Of a stretch of 64,000 nucleotides of DNA, positions 42,345 to 51,772 are shown piece by piece. How positions within the stretch are numbered: position 1 is the stretch's first letter; every line of letters starts with the position of its first letter. The notes under the pieces were generated by a model. The model saw only the letters and a program-made list of their open reading frames with translations. It ran no database searches and was not told the origin of the DNA. Both the position numbers and the translations under genes were made by a program. Source of the stretch: Cerasicoccus maritimus. Its GTDB lineage: Bacteria; Verrucomicrobiota; Verrucomicrobiia; Opitutales; Cerasicoccaceae. The DNA lies in assembly GCA_031296935.1 (NCBI GenBank), contig JAVDPD010000013.1, forward strand, positions 1 through 64,000. Direction: 5' to 3'.

Positions 42345-44201
42345 ATGAGCACAACCGCGCCCGAAACCCACGAATTCCAGGCCGAAGTCAAGCAGGTGCT
42401 GGATATCGTCATCCACTCCCTCTACACCGACAAGGAAATCTTCATCCGCGAGTTGGTGTCCAACGCCTCTGACGCGCTGGAGAAACTGCGTCACACCCAA
42501 CTGACCGAAAAGACCATTCACGACGACAGCCTCGCGTTGGAGATTAACATCACCTCCGACGAAGAAGCCGGCACGGTCACGATCCAGGATCACGGCATCG
42601 GCATGACCCGCGATGACCTCGTCGAAAACCTCGGCACCATCGCCCACTCCGGCACCAAGGCGTTCCTCAACGCCGTTAAGGAATCCGGCGGCGCCAACGA
42701 AGCGCTGATCGGCCAGTTTGGCGTTGGCTTCTACTCTGTCTTCATGGCCGCCGACGAGGTGAAAGTCTACACCCGCAATTGGCAGAGCGACGGCACCGGC
42801 TGGTGTTGGACGAGCGAAGGTGCAGGCAGCTACACCATTGAAGAAGCTGAAGGCCTCAACCGCGGCACCAAGATCGTCATCAAGCTCAAGGAAGACGCCA
42901 AGGAGTTCGCCACCGACCATCGCATCAAGGGCATCGTCGAGCGCTACTCCGCCTACGTTGATTTCCCGATCAATTTGAACAGCGAGAAGGTCAACACCCA
43001 GCAGGCCATCTGGCTCAAGGACAAGTCCGAGATCACCGAAGAGGACTACAAGGAGTTCTACAAGTATCAGGCCAAGGCTTTCGACGAGCCTCTCGACTGG
43101 ATGCACTTCCAGGCCGACGCGCCGCTCGACATCCACACCCTGCTCTACATCCCCGGCTCCAATCCGGAAATGCCCGGCTTTGGCCGCATCGAGCCCGGCG
43201 TCGCCCTGCATTGCCGCAAGGTGCTGATCGATCCGCAGCCGAAGAAGCTCCTGCCCGAGTGGCTGCGCTTCATAAAGGGCGTTGTCGACTCCGCCGACCT
43301 CCCGCTCAACATTTCCCGCGAGTCCATGCAGGACAGCGCGCTGCTCAACAAGATCGGCACGGTCATCACCAAGCGCCTCCTCAAGCACCTCGAGAAGATG
43401 GCCAAGAAGGACGCCGAAAAGTATGAGAAGTTCTGGCAGCAGTTTGGCTTCTTCATGAAGGAAGGAGCGATCAGTGATTTCACTTACCGCGAGCAAACTT
43501 CCGAGCTGCTGCGCTTTGAGTCGTCCATGCTCGAAGAGGGCAAGCTGACTTCCCTCGCAGAATACCTCGACCGCGCCAAGGACGGCCAAAAGGAAATTTA
43601 CTACCTGATCGGGCCGAGCCGCGCTGCGCTCGAAAGCGGTCCGTATCTGGAAGCGTTCAAGGCCCGCGGCCTGGAAGTGCTCTTCCTCTACGAGCCCATC
43701 GACGAATACTTGATGACCAATCTCCGCGAATACAAGGAGAAGCAACTCAAGTCCGCCGACGCCGACGATCTCGAGCTGGAAGACGCCGAAGTCGAAGGCG
43801 AGCCGCTGCCGGAAGAACATGTCAACGCCCTCTGCGAGTGGCTCAAGACTTCCCTCGGCGAAGAGCGCGTCAAGAAGGTTGCCGCCGGCAAGCGTTTGGT
43901 CGACAGCCCAATCGTCGCCACCAATGCCGACGCCATGATGTCCGCCCAAATGCGCCAGATGATGCGCGCTATGGGCCGTAATGACGAGATGCCCGATGAT
44001 CAGGTTTCCGTTAATCTGGAAATCAACCCGCGCCACGGCCTCATCAAGCACCTGTCCGCGCTCAGCCAGTCCAACGAAGACACCGCAAAGCTCATTGCCG
44101 AGCAGCTCTTGGACAACGCGCTGATCAGCGCCGGCCTGCTCGACGACCCGCGCAGCATGATCAACCGCCTCAACGCCATCCTCGAAAAGGTGGCCAAGTA
44201 A
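42345..44201 (+). CDS. htpG: Chaperone HtpG (Hsp90)
   Basis: A 618-residue ATP-dependent chaperone. The N-terminal GHKL ATPase is intact: IFIRELVSNASDALEKLR with the catalytic Glu and Asn, IQDHGIGMTRDDLVENLGTI, SGTKAF, and GQFGVGFYSVFMAADEV (lid). The middle domain has the client-binding and catalytic-Arg region DLPLNISRESMQ. The C-terminal dimerisation domain is full length. The usual bacterial length is 620-640. No heat-shock operator was recognised upstream. A strong intrinsic terminator follows at 44231. Confidence 0.97.
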   Translation: MSTTAPETHEFQAEVKQVLDIVIHSLYTDKEIFIRELVSNASDALEKLRHTQLTEKTIHDDSLALEINITSDEEAGTVTIQDHGIGMTRDDLVENLGTIAHSGTKAFLNAVKESGGANEALIGQFGVGFYSVFMAADEVKVYTRNWQSDGTGWCWTSEGAGSYTIEEAEGLNRGTKIVIKLKEDAKEFATDHRIKGIVERYSAYVDFPINLNSEKVNTQQAIWLKDKSEITEEDYKEFYKYQAKAFDEPLDWMHFQADAPLDIHTLLYIPGSNPEMPGFGRIEPGVALHCRKVLIDPQPKKLLPEWLRFIKGVVDSADLPLNISRESMQDSALLNKIGTVITKRLLKHLEKMAKKDAEKYEKFWQQFGFFMKEGAISDFTYREQTSELLRFESSMLEEGKLTSLAEYLDRAKDGQKEIYYLIGPSRAALESGPYLEAFKARGLEVLFLYEPIDEYLMTNLREYKEKQLKSADADDLELEDAEVEGEPLPEEHVNALCEWLKTSLGEERVKKVAAGKRLVDSPIVATNADAMMSAQMRQMMRAMGRNDEMPDDQVSVNLEINPRHGLIKHLSALSQSNEDTAKLIAEQLLDNALISAGLLDDPRSMINRLNAILEKVAK

Positions 44202-44230
44202 GCGGCGCAGAGTTTAGCAACTCCTTTCAG

Positions 44231-44266
44231 CAGGGGCGGTCCAGTTGGGCCGCCCCTGTTTTGTTT
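44231..44266 (+). terminator. Intrinsic terminator of htpG
   Basis: A 12-bp GC-rich stem (CAGGGGCGGTCC / GGGCCGCCCCTG, including one G-T pair), 4-base loop AGTT, followed by TTTTGTTT. It lies 29 bases after the htpG stop. Confidence 0.9.
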
Positions 44267-44828
44267 AGAAGTCCGCCAATCGGATACGGAGCTTCAAGAG
44301 CATCTGACACCAACGACTCCATCAATCTGGTAATAGGGTATGGGGAGTGTGTGGTATAGGGCTGTCATTGTGTCGCCCTGAGAACTGTTTCCCAATGGAT
44401 CATTTTAGACGATAATGAGCGAATTGATCAGCAAACGAATAAATGAGGTATAGGACCCACGAAGACGGGTGCGATTTTCAGCTATCTAAAAATGGTTATA
44501 GCATATTTTTGATCTACTGGATTTCACTACTAGCCAATGGGGCCAATAGGCCAACAGTAGAGAAATTAGCAGAATTAATACCAATAAAAAGCACAGAAAA
44601 TCCTATCAACCATAGACTTACACATTCCCTGAAAAGCTCTCATTAATTTTATATACAACACCGTTAAATTGGCATGCCATCAAGCATTAATACCCCTCTT
44701 TTACATACATTTTAAAACCCACAAGATAGGAACATTGGCCCTTAAGTAGCTCAAGGTTCTGGCGATTCATTTAACGACATCAGATGTCAAGCCTACAGGA
44801 CCGATAAACGGCTTAAATGTAGACCCAA
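44267..44828. other. AT-rich intergenic region
   Basis: 562 bases without a convincing gene; a 67-codon open frame at 44443 has no supporting features. Noticeably AT-rich against its surroundings. Nothing further recognised. Confidence 0.35.
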
Positions 44829-45371
44829 ATGCACCTTACAAGTCTCAGACAGTGGCTCAAGAGCAGCCAGGCCGAAGATGCCTGGTGGGTATGTGTGGAT
44901 GTAAACCTGCACGACTCAGTCATTACGCTCAAAGAGCTCGAATCGATATTAGCCAAAACGGCCGGCAAACAGGTATCCGTGCTCCATGTGTCAGAGTGCA
45001 ATCTGCCTGAAGAACCCTGGAAAACCCTCGATCCACTCACAACTGCTCTAGCAGCAGAGTCGAGTGGGTTATCGAAGAAGGACTGGGAGAAAATTGAAAA
45101 CCGACTCTTGGAACTGGAAAGTCAGCAGGACAATTTTAAGAAACGCCTTGAGCTAATGGAACGGACTATCGAAGTGCTTGGTCAGCCAGTACGACAGGCG
45201 CTTCAAATCATCGAGGAGCGCAAAAACCACGTCGAAAAAGCAGAGCAGGTTTTGTCTGACCGAGCCTGGCAATATGAGACCTTCATCGCCGAAGTCGAAC
45301 AACTTAAAGACGATTTGCGCGCCGCAGGCATAGCCATACCGGGCGTATTAGTCAATTTTAACGCAGTTTAA
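44829..45371 (+). CDS. Coiled-coil protein of unknown function
   Basis: A 180-residue cytoplasmic protein. The first 70 residues are globular (WWVCVDVNLHDSVITLKELE), and the middle is a strong coiled coil (KIENRLLELESQQDNFKKRL; ALQIIEERKNHVEKAEQVL), ending DDLRAAGIAIPGVLVNFNAV. It starts a five-gene plus-strand cluster with flavodoxin-like, unknown, Roadblock/LC7 and protoglobin genes, 11 bases before the flavodoxin-like gene. Its coiled coil may bring partners together in that set. Confidence 0.55.
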   Translation: MHLTSLRQWLKSSQAEDAWWVCVDVNLHDSVITLKELESILAKTAGKQVSVLHVSECNLPEEPWKTLDPLTTALAAESSGLSKKDWEKIENRLLELESQQDNFKKRLELMERTIEVLGQPVRQALQIIEERKNHVEKAEQVLSDRAWQYETFIAEVEQLKDDLRAAGIAIPGVLVNFNAV

Positions 45372-45382
45372 CACTCACATTC

Positions 45383-45988
45383 ATGGCGGATATTTTGGGC
45401 ATAGCCGGGAGCCCCCGGAAAGGAGAATCAAGCGAACAAGCACTCTCCATTCTCTTTGACTACATCAGTGAAATCGACGATGGCCTGACCTCTTCAGAAT
45501 TTAAGCTTTCGAATAAAAATGTTGGCCCTTGCGACGCCTGTGGCACCTGCCTCAGTCATCCCATCTGCCGCCAGAAGGATGATTACCTCGAGGCGCTCGA
45601 TCATTTCCGAGACCCCGAGCTCAAAGTAGTCATTGTCTCGACGCCTGTCTTTTTCGGCTCGATGAGCGCACAATGCAAGGCATTCCTTGACCGCGGTCTG
45701 CTACTAAAGCTTCACCGCGAAGAGTTCACTAAGGTACATTACGCCGTGCTTGCAGTTGGCTCACATCGTCATGGCGGTCAGGAACTGGCAATACAATGCG
45801 TCTCCACTGCCCTGCAATGTCAAGGCATGGCGGTATTGCCCAACCTCAACTACGGCGGCTTGCCCGGCATTGGCCTTTGGGCGTCCGAGGGCGAATCCCT
45901 ACGACAGGATTTAGTCGGCCTCAGCGAGCTTCAAGTACTGGCGCGAAATATCGTCGAGCATATCCGCGAACCCATTTTGACCTACTGA
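45383..45988 (+). CDS. Flavodoxin-fold NADPH-dependent FMN reductase-like protein
   Basis: A 201-residue flavodoxin-fold protein of the iron-sulfur flavoprotein type. The N-terminal strand and FMN-phosphate loop are ILGIAGSPRKGESSEQALSI. The cysteine motif CDACGTCLSHPICRQKDDY may bind an Fe-S cluster or act as redox cysteines. The second FMN loop is VVIVSTPVFFGSMSAQCKAF. Related enzymes reduce flavins, quinones or other electron acceptors. Its place in a cluster with a globin sensor and a Roadblock protein suggests redox signalling, but no direct evidence exists. Confidence 0.75.
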   Translation: MADILGIAGSPRKGESSEQALSILFDYISEIDDGLTSSEFKLSNKNVGPCDACGTCLSHPICRQKDDYLEALDHFRDPELKVVIVSTPVFFGSMSAQCKAFLDRGLLLKLHREEFTKVHYAVLAVGSHRHGGQELAIQCVSTALQCQGMAVLPNLNYGGLPGIGLWASEGESLRQDLVGLSELQVLARNIVEHIREPILTY

Positions 45989-45993
45989 CACCC

Positions 45994-46485
45994 ATGACCC
46001 CACTCGAACAATTGATGCAAGATGTGTATGACTCCGCCCAGTCATCACAAGTGCTACTCTACGATAAGACGACTTGGACCGCAGCCTACCTGGCCCACAA
46101 CCCGGTCGATGACAAGGCGGTGCACCAGCTCATTCGCGAGCTCATGGCATTCCTCGAAAACCGCCTGCTCGATGTCGGCGAGCAGATCACGTTTTTCCTC
46201 AATTCACAGACCGACGAAGCCGTCTGCCACATCTCGGAGCAATACCTCGTGTTCTTCATTTTCAAAGGCCACCTATTGAGCAAATCCGACGTCTTAGGCT
46301 TCGTAGACCGCCTCATCAGCCAGCTCGGCGAGTTCCAGCTCAACGAAGCAGACTTCGAAAAAAAAAACGTACGATTCCTGAAATTGAAAGGCGCCCCAAG
46401 CACTCGACCGAGCCCAGTAAAACAAGCCATTAAATATCCCCGCCCGCGCACACTGCCAAAACCACGTAAACGCTCAGTCTGGTAA
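45994..46485 (+). CDS. Small protein of the Roadblock/globin cluster
   Basis: A 163-residue protein starting at the ATG at 45994, five bases after the flavodoxin-like stop. An upstream open frame exists but overlaps that gene and is unlikely to be coding. The fold looks alpha/beta (QLMQDVYDSAQSSQVLLYD; YLVFFIFKGHLLSKSDVLGF), and the tail is very basic (KYPRPRTLPKPRKRSVW). The first 130 residues might be a distant Roadblock/LC7-like or similar domain, given the neighbour, but this is uncertain. Likely co-transcribed with its neighbours. Confidence 0.55.
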   Translation: MTPLEQLMQDVYDSAQSSQVLLYDKTTWTAAYLAHNPVDDKAVHQLIRELMAFLENRLLDVGEQITFFLNSQTDEAVCHISEQYLVFFIFKGHLLSKSDVLGFVDRLISQLGEFQLNEADFEKKNVRFLKLKGAPSTRPSPVKQAIKYPRPRTLPKPRKRSVW

Positions 46486-46509
46486 TTCTAAATCAACTTT
46501 TTTGAAACC

Positions 46510-47385
46510 ATGTTTGGACGACTCAAAAGAAAACCCAGCAAAGCTCCGCCGGAGGACTCCGCGACACCAGCAAAAAATCTGGTACATGAGAAATCCGTGA
46601 CTAAACCAATTCCCCCTCCCCCACCACAATCTCCAGTCGAGGAAAGCGCCAAGTCTTCTCAACTCGCGCAAAACGTTCTTGGTGACGAAGTCTCATCCAT
46701 AGCGACTCCCCCACCCGCTCAACCGCGTAAAGTAACTCGCAAACAAGAGCCGCAAAAACGCATTTATAAACCGAGTACTGAATCGCTAAATCCAAGCGAT
46801 CATACTGCGCCCACCCCCAAGCCAACGCCAACTGAGCCGCGTAGCTACAAGCAAAAGCCTCCCACTGAGCCGCCCCCCAAACAACCCGAGCCCAAAGCAG
46901 TTTCACGCAGTTACAAAGCAACCACTACATCGGAAAACCCGCCACTAAAAGCGTCCCAAGTTCAGCAAAAAAATCCGCCCCGCACACAACCAGTAATCAA
47001 AACTCAAAACACGAAGACCATGGCCTTAGCCGATACATTACGCACTATCCTCACAGACCTACGCAGTGCATTGCCCGAAACCGAGGGCAGCATCATTGCA
47101 TCAACCGATGGTTTGCCAATCGCTCACGCACTCCCGTCCGAAAAGGATGCCGAGAAACTCGCTGCTATGGTCGCGACCGGCATTGGTTTGGGACGTCGCA
47201 TCGCCATGACGTTCGACTGCGGCAACTTCAGCGAAACCGTCGTCGCTGGCACCAGCGGCAGCGTTTACCTGTATGCCGCCGGAGACAAAGCCGTGCTCGC
47301 CGTCAACTCCCGTAAGGGTGCCAACGTCGGCCTCATCAACATCGAAGCCCGCGACGCTGCTAAAAAAGTCGCTGAGCTCCTCTGA
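46510..47385 (+). CDS. Roadblock/LC7-domain protein with long disordered N-terminus
   Basis: A 291-residue protein in two parts. Residues 1-165 are disordered and rich in Pro, Lys and Gln (KPIPPPPPQSPVEESAKSS; PPTEPPPKQPEPKAVSRS). Residues about 171-291 are a Roadblock/LC7 (MglB-like) domain: LRTILTDLRSALPETEGSII, ASTDGLPIAHALPSEKDAEK, GSVYLYAAGDKAVLAVNSRK, ANVGLINIEARDAAKKVAEL. MglB proteins regulate small GTPases such as MglA in cell polarity. No GTPase gene is seen here, and a long disordered arm is unusual. It lies 31 bases upstream of the protoglobin gene. Confidence 0.75.
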   Translation: MFGRLKRKPSKAPPEDSATPAKNLVHEKSVTKPIPPPPPQSPVEESAKSSQLAQNVLGDEVSSIATPPPAQPRKVTRKQEPQKRIYKPSTESLNPSDHTAPTPKPTPTEPRSYKQKPPTEPPPKQPEPKAVSRSYKATTTSENPPLKASQVQQKNPPRTQPVIKTQNTKTMALADTLRTILTDLRSALPETEGSIIASTDGLPIAHALPSEKDAEKLAAMVATGIGLGRRIAMTFDCGNFSETVVAGTSGSVYLYAAGDKAVLAVNSRKGANVGLINIEARDAAKKVAELL

Positions 47386-47416
47386 TCTCTCACCACCAAC
47401 CAAGGAGCTAAATATC

Positions 47417-47959
47417 ATGGATCGCGCAGCCTGGAAAATCACCTCGGACGAAACGTGCGCCGAGCTCATTGAAATCCTGGAACTCTCGGACGAAGAGTGC
47501 CAGAGCCTTGCGGCCCTCAAGCCGGAAGCCGAGAAAATTGCCCTGTCGATGTCGGAAGACTTCCACGCCCGTCTGCTCAAATTCGACAACACCAAGGAAT
47601 ACTTTGAAGGCATCGATGTGAAGGTCATCGACCGGGCCCTGGCTGACTGGTTTATCGACCTCTTCACCGGCGTCTACGACGAAACCTACGCCAAGAAGCG
47701 CATCAAGATTGGCGAAGTGCACTTCAAGATCGGCCTGCCGGTCCGCTACCCACTCGCCATGCTGGACATCGTCCAGGAACACTCGCAAAAGCTGCTGGAC
47801 GCCTCAGCCGATCCAGTCGTGGCCAACCGCGCCTTCCGCAAAATCCTCAGCCTCGACATCTCGGTCTTTAACCAGGCCTACGAAAACGAGCAGCTAAAGA
47901 ACCTGGCTGAAATGGTCGGTGGCACCCGCTTGGCGCGTCGCCTCCTGACTGGCGGTTAA
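47417..47959 (+). CDS. Protoglobin / single-domain globin sensor
   Basis: A 180-residue heme protein of the protoglobin/sensor-globin group, started at the ATG at 47417 with AAGGAG 11 bases upstream. An upstream in-frame extension would overlap the Roadblock gene. Pattern: SMSEDFHARLLKFDNTKEYF, then IDRALADWFIDLFTGVYDET, and the proximal His102 in KRIKIGEVHFKIGLPVRYPL. It has no kinase, cyclase or methyl-accepting domain attached, so any signal output would go through partners. The adjacent Roadblock protein and flavodoxin-like reductase are candidates. A terminator-like hairpin follows at 47992. Confidence 0.8.
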   Translation: MDRAAWKITSDETCAELIEILELSDEECQSLAALKPEAEKIALSMSEDFHARLLKFDNTKEYFEGIDVKVIDRALADWFIDLFTGVYDETYAKKRIKIGEVHFKIGLPVRYPLAMLDIVQEHSQKLLDASADPVVANRAFRKILSLDISVFNQAYENEQLKNLAEMVGGTRLARRLLTGG

Positions 47960-47991
47960 GCTGTCAGCTTTGCCAAGGTATAGTTTGAAAA

Positions 47992-48023
47992 AGCCCGAGC
48001 TGGTTTGCGAATCGGCCCGGGCT
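47992..48023 (+). terminator. Probable terminator of the globin cluster
   Basis: A 9-bp stem with one G-T pair (AGCCCGAGC / GCCCGGGCT), 14-base loop, followed by ATTTC. Located 32 bases after the globin stop. Confidence 0.55.
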
Positions 48024-48459
48024 ATTTCATGTTATCTCCAGTGCTATGGCTTTAAGGCCAAAGCGCCACGGAGTTCGAACGCTTGGGCATGGCGCCTTTA
48101 CCTACGCCCTCCTCAATTTCCTGCCAGTGATGACTATGGACAGGATTTTCACTGGTCGTTTCGGAGTAACGTTGCCTTAACCACACGCACCAAGCGGCTC
48201 CACTCGCGCGCCGCGCATTAGGTCCGAAATACCCAGCTTATTGCTTGCCCTGCCATGCCCTACTAATCCCACAACATAGCTAGATCAGCCAATCGAATAA
48301 CCTAGCGTATTTAGCCGAGCACTTTGGTCATGGCGTTGACCCAGAGTCGTATTTCGAGCACTATGTTTAAATGCGTTTGACTGATTACTGGTAGCACACA
48401 GCGCCCGTTCAATGGATCAGTCTGGAATAATTACCCCACTCAAGCTTCCCATACTCGAC
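48024..48459. other. Intergenic region upstream of the glucanase gene
   Basis: 436 bases with no convincing gene; an 83-codon open frame begins at 47970 but overlaps the terminator and shows no protein-like features. The glucanase promoter should lie near the right end. Confidence 0.35.
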
Positions 48460-51400
48460 ATGAATTCCTTCATCTGCTCCCGGAAATTTGCCTCACCACT
48501 ACTTTTCTGCGTGGCGCTCAGCCTGCCTGTGCAACTCCTCGCCTCCACTTTCCCTTTCACCTTCAAGGTGCCCGTAGAGGTGGCCAATAAAGGCGTCTAC
48601 CTCGGTTTATTCGGGCAAAACGTCGGCACGGCTACGAGCGGCCAAGGCCCTTGGGTTTACTACACGAAGGAATCAAGCGGTACGGCGAATTTCGCTCAAA
48701 CCAACACGATCAGCACCACGATCGACAGCTCGACCGGCATTGCCCCAACAGCGACTGAAATACCGGTCGTTTCGGTATCTGGCTTCCCTACCAGTGGCGA
48801 CTTAATTCTTTCGAGCGGCGCCGTCCAAGTAGAAGTCACTTATACCAGCGTTGACAGCAGCACCACCCCGCAGAAATTCAAGGGGGTAACTTTCGCCGAC
48901 CCCAATGGCCCCGGAGTCGCCAATGGCTACATTGTGAGCCTTACCAATGTGCTGGCCTCAACGTTGGATGTCGTTTCCACAACCGGGTTTCCCAGTACCG
49001 GCATTCTGATGCTGCAAACGCCCAGTGGCGTTACGCCCACGCAAAACATCATGGTGCAATACACCGGAACGACCGCCACCTCATTTACGGGCGTATCGCC
49101 GTTTCCTGACGGTGGTTCTTTTACGGATACGTTGACCAGCGGTGGGCCGGTTTATCAGCAAATAGACCCTACCGACAGCTCACTGGGTTGGGTTCCTATC
49201 AGCTCTGGAAGTAACCTGCCCCTGATCAACTTGTTTCCCAATGCCGGCAGCCTTAGCGGCAGCAGCGACGTATCTGTAACAATCGACATTCCCGATCCTG
49301 CTACCGAAGGCATCCTTAGCGGCGTTGCCATACTGAGTGTTGGCTCCGCCATTGCGCTTCCCGTCGACGCCAGTGTTGGCTCCCCCACCCCCGGCACGAA
49401 TCCCAATGACATCTTTGGCATCTTTGAATGGGGCCTCGTCTCCGACACCTTGGACTTCGACGTATCCGAAGTCGACCAAGTGGGCTTTCCCTTCCAATCC
49501 ACCACCACGGGCGGTGCCCCTCCCTCACCGGCAGACCCCACACTCGGCGTCGGAATGAAGCAGGACCGCGCAACCTTGTTTGCCCGCTACGACTCCTTCA
49601 TCAAAAATTTAGACAAAGCGAATCCCGGTGCCAACATCTCTGACTTTCTCGAAGGCAGCGCCAACAATGCCAATGCGCCTTTTGCAACCGGCATTCGCAT
49701 CACCGCGCCGCAAGACATCATTGGCGTGCTCCAGCGAGATCCCCCCGTCGCACTCAGCGCGTTGCCTACTTCTCAAGCCAACGGCACTGGCACGCTGACC
49801 GACGTTTACTACGCGATCTCTGCGGTCAGCGCTTCGAACGGTGAATCTGCGGTGAGCAACACGCTGCATGGCAATTATTACTCAGGCGACATCAAGTCGA
49901 TCAAGGTCACTTGGAACTCCTATCCCTACGCCACCGGTTATCACGTTTATTACAGCACCAACTCCGATATGAGCGGCGCAGTTAAGATAGCCGATGTCTC
50001 CGGGGGCTCCACAACCAGCTATACCGACAGCTCCCCCAACAGCCACACAGGCACCGCAGCCACTCTTTACAGCAACAACTACCACTACGATCCTCTCAAT
50101 CAATACTACGAACAAGCCATCAAAGACTTCTTCGACTACTACTCCCCCTCCGGCGGTAATGCAACATTCGTGCTCGACGACCAAGCCACCGCCACGGAAT
50201 GGACTGGCCAAACCGGCGACTACACCATGAACGGCGTGAGCTACCGCATGCTCAAGCTCACCGGCGGTTCCGGCCAGTGGGGCTCGCAATTCTCGGGAAA
50301 AATCATCTACCTGCTTGAGCCCACCTTCTCCACCAACACCAATGACGCCAGCCAACCCCTACCCCCCATCATTGCATCGGGCAGCTTCACCACGTTGTCG
50401 ACCTACCAGCAGTCACTGATTACCACCGACACGATTATCACGCTCAACGACGGCACAAACTGGAAATATTCGGGCAGTGGCTCCAAGACGGCTCAGGGCA
50501 GTTACACATCAGTTGCCCTAAACAGTCCAGCCGGCTTAAGCCTCTCCATCATCGAATCTCCCTCGGCCATGGTGTTTGGTGCCGACGGCGTTTTTGGCAA
50601 CTTTGTCGGCGTGGTCGGGACCACTCAAGCTGACCTCGATAAACTACTGGCTATCGGCGACGCCAAGGATGTTTACAACAACATTGTCTCCGCCTTCAAC
50701 CGCGGTCTCACGCCAAAATACGACACGACCGCAAGCAAGTGGACAAACACCATTGAGCCAAACTACTGGGCTAATGCACCGCAGCTCACCTCGCATTCCA
50801 ATACCAGCGGCGGCTCTGTAAAGCCAGCAAAATACCGCTATTGGATCACAGCCTACGGCATCCTCGGCGACACCTCCAGCAACGAGACCTCCCAAAGCAA
50901 CGTGCTCAATGTGGACCTGAGCGCCGAAGCATCAAACCAGACAGTCACTATCAATTGGGCCGCCGTCAACAAGCCCGGTGCCGCCACCGGCTCCATGACT
51001 GCAACTGGCTTTAATATCTACCGCAGCACGTATGCGAGCGGCGTCTGGAGCACCCCCGCCAAGATCGGTTCTGTCGCCAACGATCAGACCGACCCGGTGA
51101 CCTCTTTTGTCGACGACGGCAGCGTGACCACCGGCACAGCGCCAACCGTCGTTTGGTATCGTCCCGGCTCCGCGTCCAACTACTACCTCTCCTACTTCAG
51201 CGAATATGAAGTCAGCATCAATGGCCTCAGCTATGGCTTCCCCTACGCGGATAAGGGCGGCCTTTCCACCAACGTGCAGATGCCCTACTCACCTGGGCCG
51301 CCTCAATCACCTAGCGGTTTGGTCATCACTCTCCTTCCTTGGACTTCATCTCTCCCGCCAGCTTACGCCAACTGGTTGGCACAGTATCCGGCCTTCGAAC

Positions 51401-51756
51401 CTGAAGACCAAACCGTGACCAGTGATCCCGATCAGGATGGGCAAAACAACTACGCCGAATTTGCTTTTCAAGGCCACCCCGCCGAATTCGACTCCAGCTA
51501 CATCTATATAAACACCGCCACTGACACGCTGACTGTGTCTTTCCTCGGCCGCAAAGATGCGTTAGGCGACGCAACCTACCAGCCGCTAAGCTCTTCCACA
51601 CTCACGGGATTCACTGATGATGTGTCGGCCGCCATAACAGTGAGCGCCGATCAATCCGGCGTCGAGCTACCCGAGTATTACGAGCGCAAGGAATTCACCA
51701 TACCGATTCCCAGCGGCAGCAATTTCTACAAGATCAAGGCGACGATCAACGAGTGA
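48460..51756 (+). CDS. Secreted GH64-like beta-1,3-glucanase with inserted FnIII-like domains
   Basis: A 1098-residue exported protein from the ATG at 48460, which gives a good signal peptide (FASPLLFCVALSLPVQLLAS). An ATG at 48412 adds 16 residues. The catalytic body resembles GH64 laminaripentaose-producing glucanases: FEWGLVSDTLDFDVSEVDQV supplies Glu323 and Asp339, sixteen apart as in Glu154/Asp170 of the characterised enzyme, and VFGADGVFGNF, AFNRGLTP, YYLSYFSEYEVSINGLSYGF follow in family order. Three non-family segments interrupt it: residues about 80-235, a FnIII-like unit about 430-530 (YYAISAVSASNGESAVSNTL, ATGYHVYYSTN) and another about 770-890 (YWITAYGILGDTSSNETSQS, GFNIYRSTY). 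The C-terminus has a DPDQDGQNNYAEFAF calcium-type repeat and a phylum-typical sorting-like domain. Confidence 0.65.
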   Translation: MNSFICSRKFASPLLFCVALSLPVQLLASTFPFTFKVPVEVANKGVYLGLFGQNVGTATSGQGPWVYYTKESSGTANFAQTNTISTTIDSSTGIAPTATEIPVVSVSGFPTSGDLILSSGAVQVEVTYTSVDSSTTPQKFKGVTFADPNGPGVANGYIVSLTNVLASTLDVVSTTGFPSTGILMLQTPSGVTPTQNIMVQYTGTTATSFTGVSPFPDGGSFTDTLTSGGPVYQQIDPTDSSLGWVPISSGSNLPLINLFPNAGSLSGSSDVSVTIDIPDPATEGILSGVAILSVGSAIALPVDASVGSPTPGTNPNDIFGIFEWGLVSDTLDFDVSEVDQVGFPFQSTTTGGAPPSPADPTLGVGMKQDRATLFARYDSFIKNLDKANPGANISDFLEGSANNANAPFATGIRITAPQDIIGVLQRDPPVALSALPTSQANGTGTLTDVYYAISAVSASNGESAVSNTLHGNYYSGDIKSIKVTWNSYPYATGYHVYYSTNSDMSGAVKIADVSGGSTTSYTDSSPNSHTGTAATLYSNNYHYDPLNQYYEQAIKDFFDYYSPSGGNATFVLDDQATATEWTGQTGDYTMNGVSYRMLKLTGGSGQWGSQFSGKIIYLLEPTFSTNTNDASQPLPPIIASGSFTTLSTYQQSLITTDTIITLNDGTNWKYSGSGSKTAQGSYTSVALNSPAGLSLSIIESPSAMVFGADGVFGNFVGVVGTTQADLDKLLAIGDAKDVYNNIVSAFNRGLTPKYDTTASKWTNTIEPNYWANAPQLTSHSNTSGGSVKPAKYRYWITAYGILGDTSSNETSQSNVLNVDLSAEASNQTVTINWAAVNKPGAATGSMTATGFNIYRSTYASGVWSTPAKIGSVANDQTDPVTSFVDDGSVTTGTAPTVVWYRPGSASNYYLSYFSEYEVSINGLSYGFPYADKGGLSTNVQMPYSPGPPQSPSGLVITLLPWTSSLPPAYANWLAQYPAFEPEDQTVTSDPDQDGQNNYAEFAFQGHPAEFDSSYIYINTATDTLTVSFLGRKDALGDATYQPLSSSTLTGFTDDVSAAITVSADQSGVELPEYYERKEFTIPIPSGSNFYKIKATINE

Positions 51757-51772
51757 GTTTCCCAGCCGCGCT

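Noticed and set aside
42315..44051. 578-codon minus-strand open frame opposite htpG
   Set aside because: A shadow of the htpG codon pattern; the product is repetitive in Val/Leu/Gly/Asp and matches nothing. The plus-strand htpG is certain.
47970..48221. 83-codon plus-strand open frame after the globin gene
   Set aside because: It crosses the terminator at 47992-48023 and has no protein-like pattern or ribosome site.
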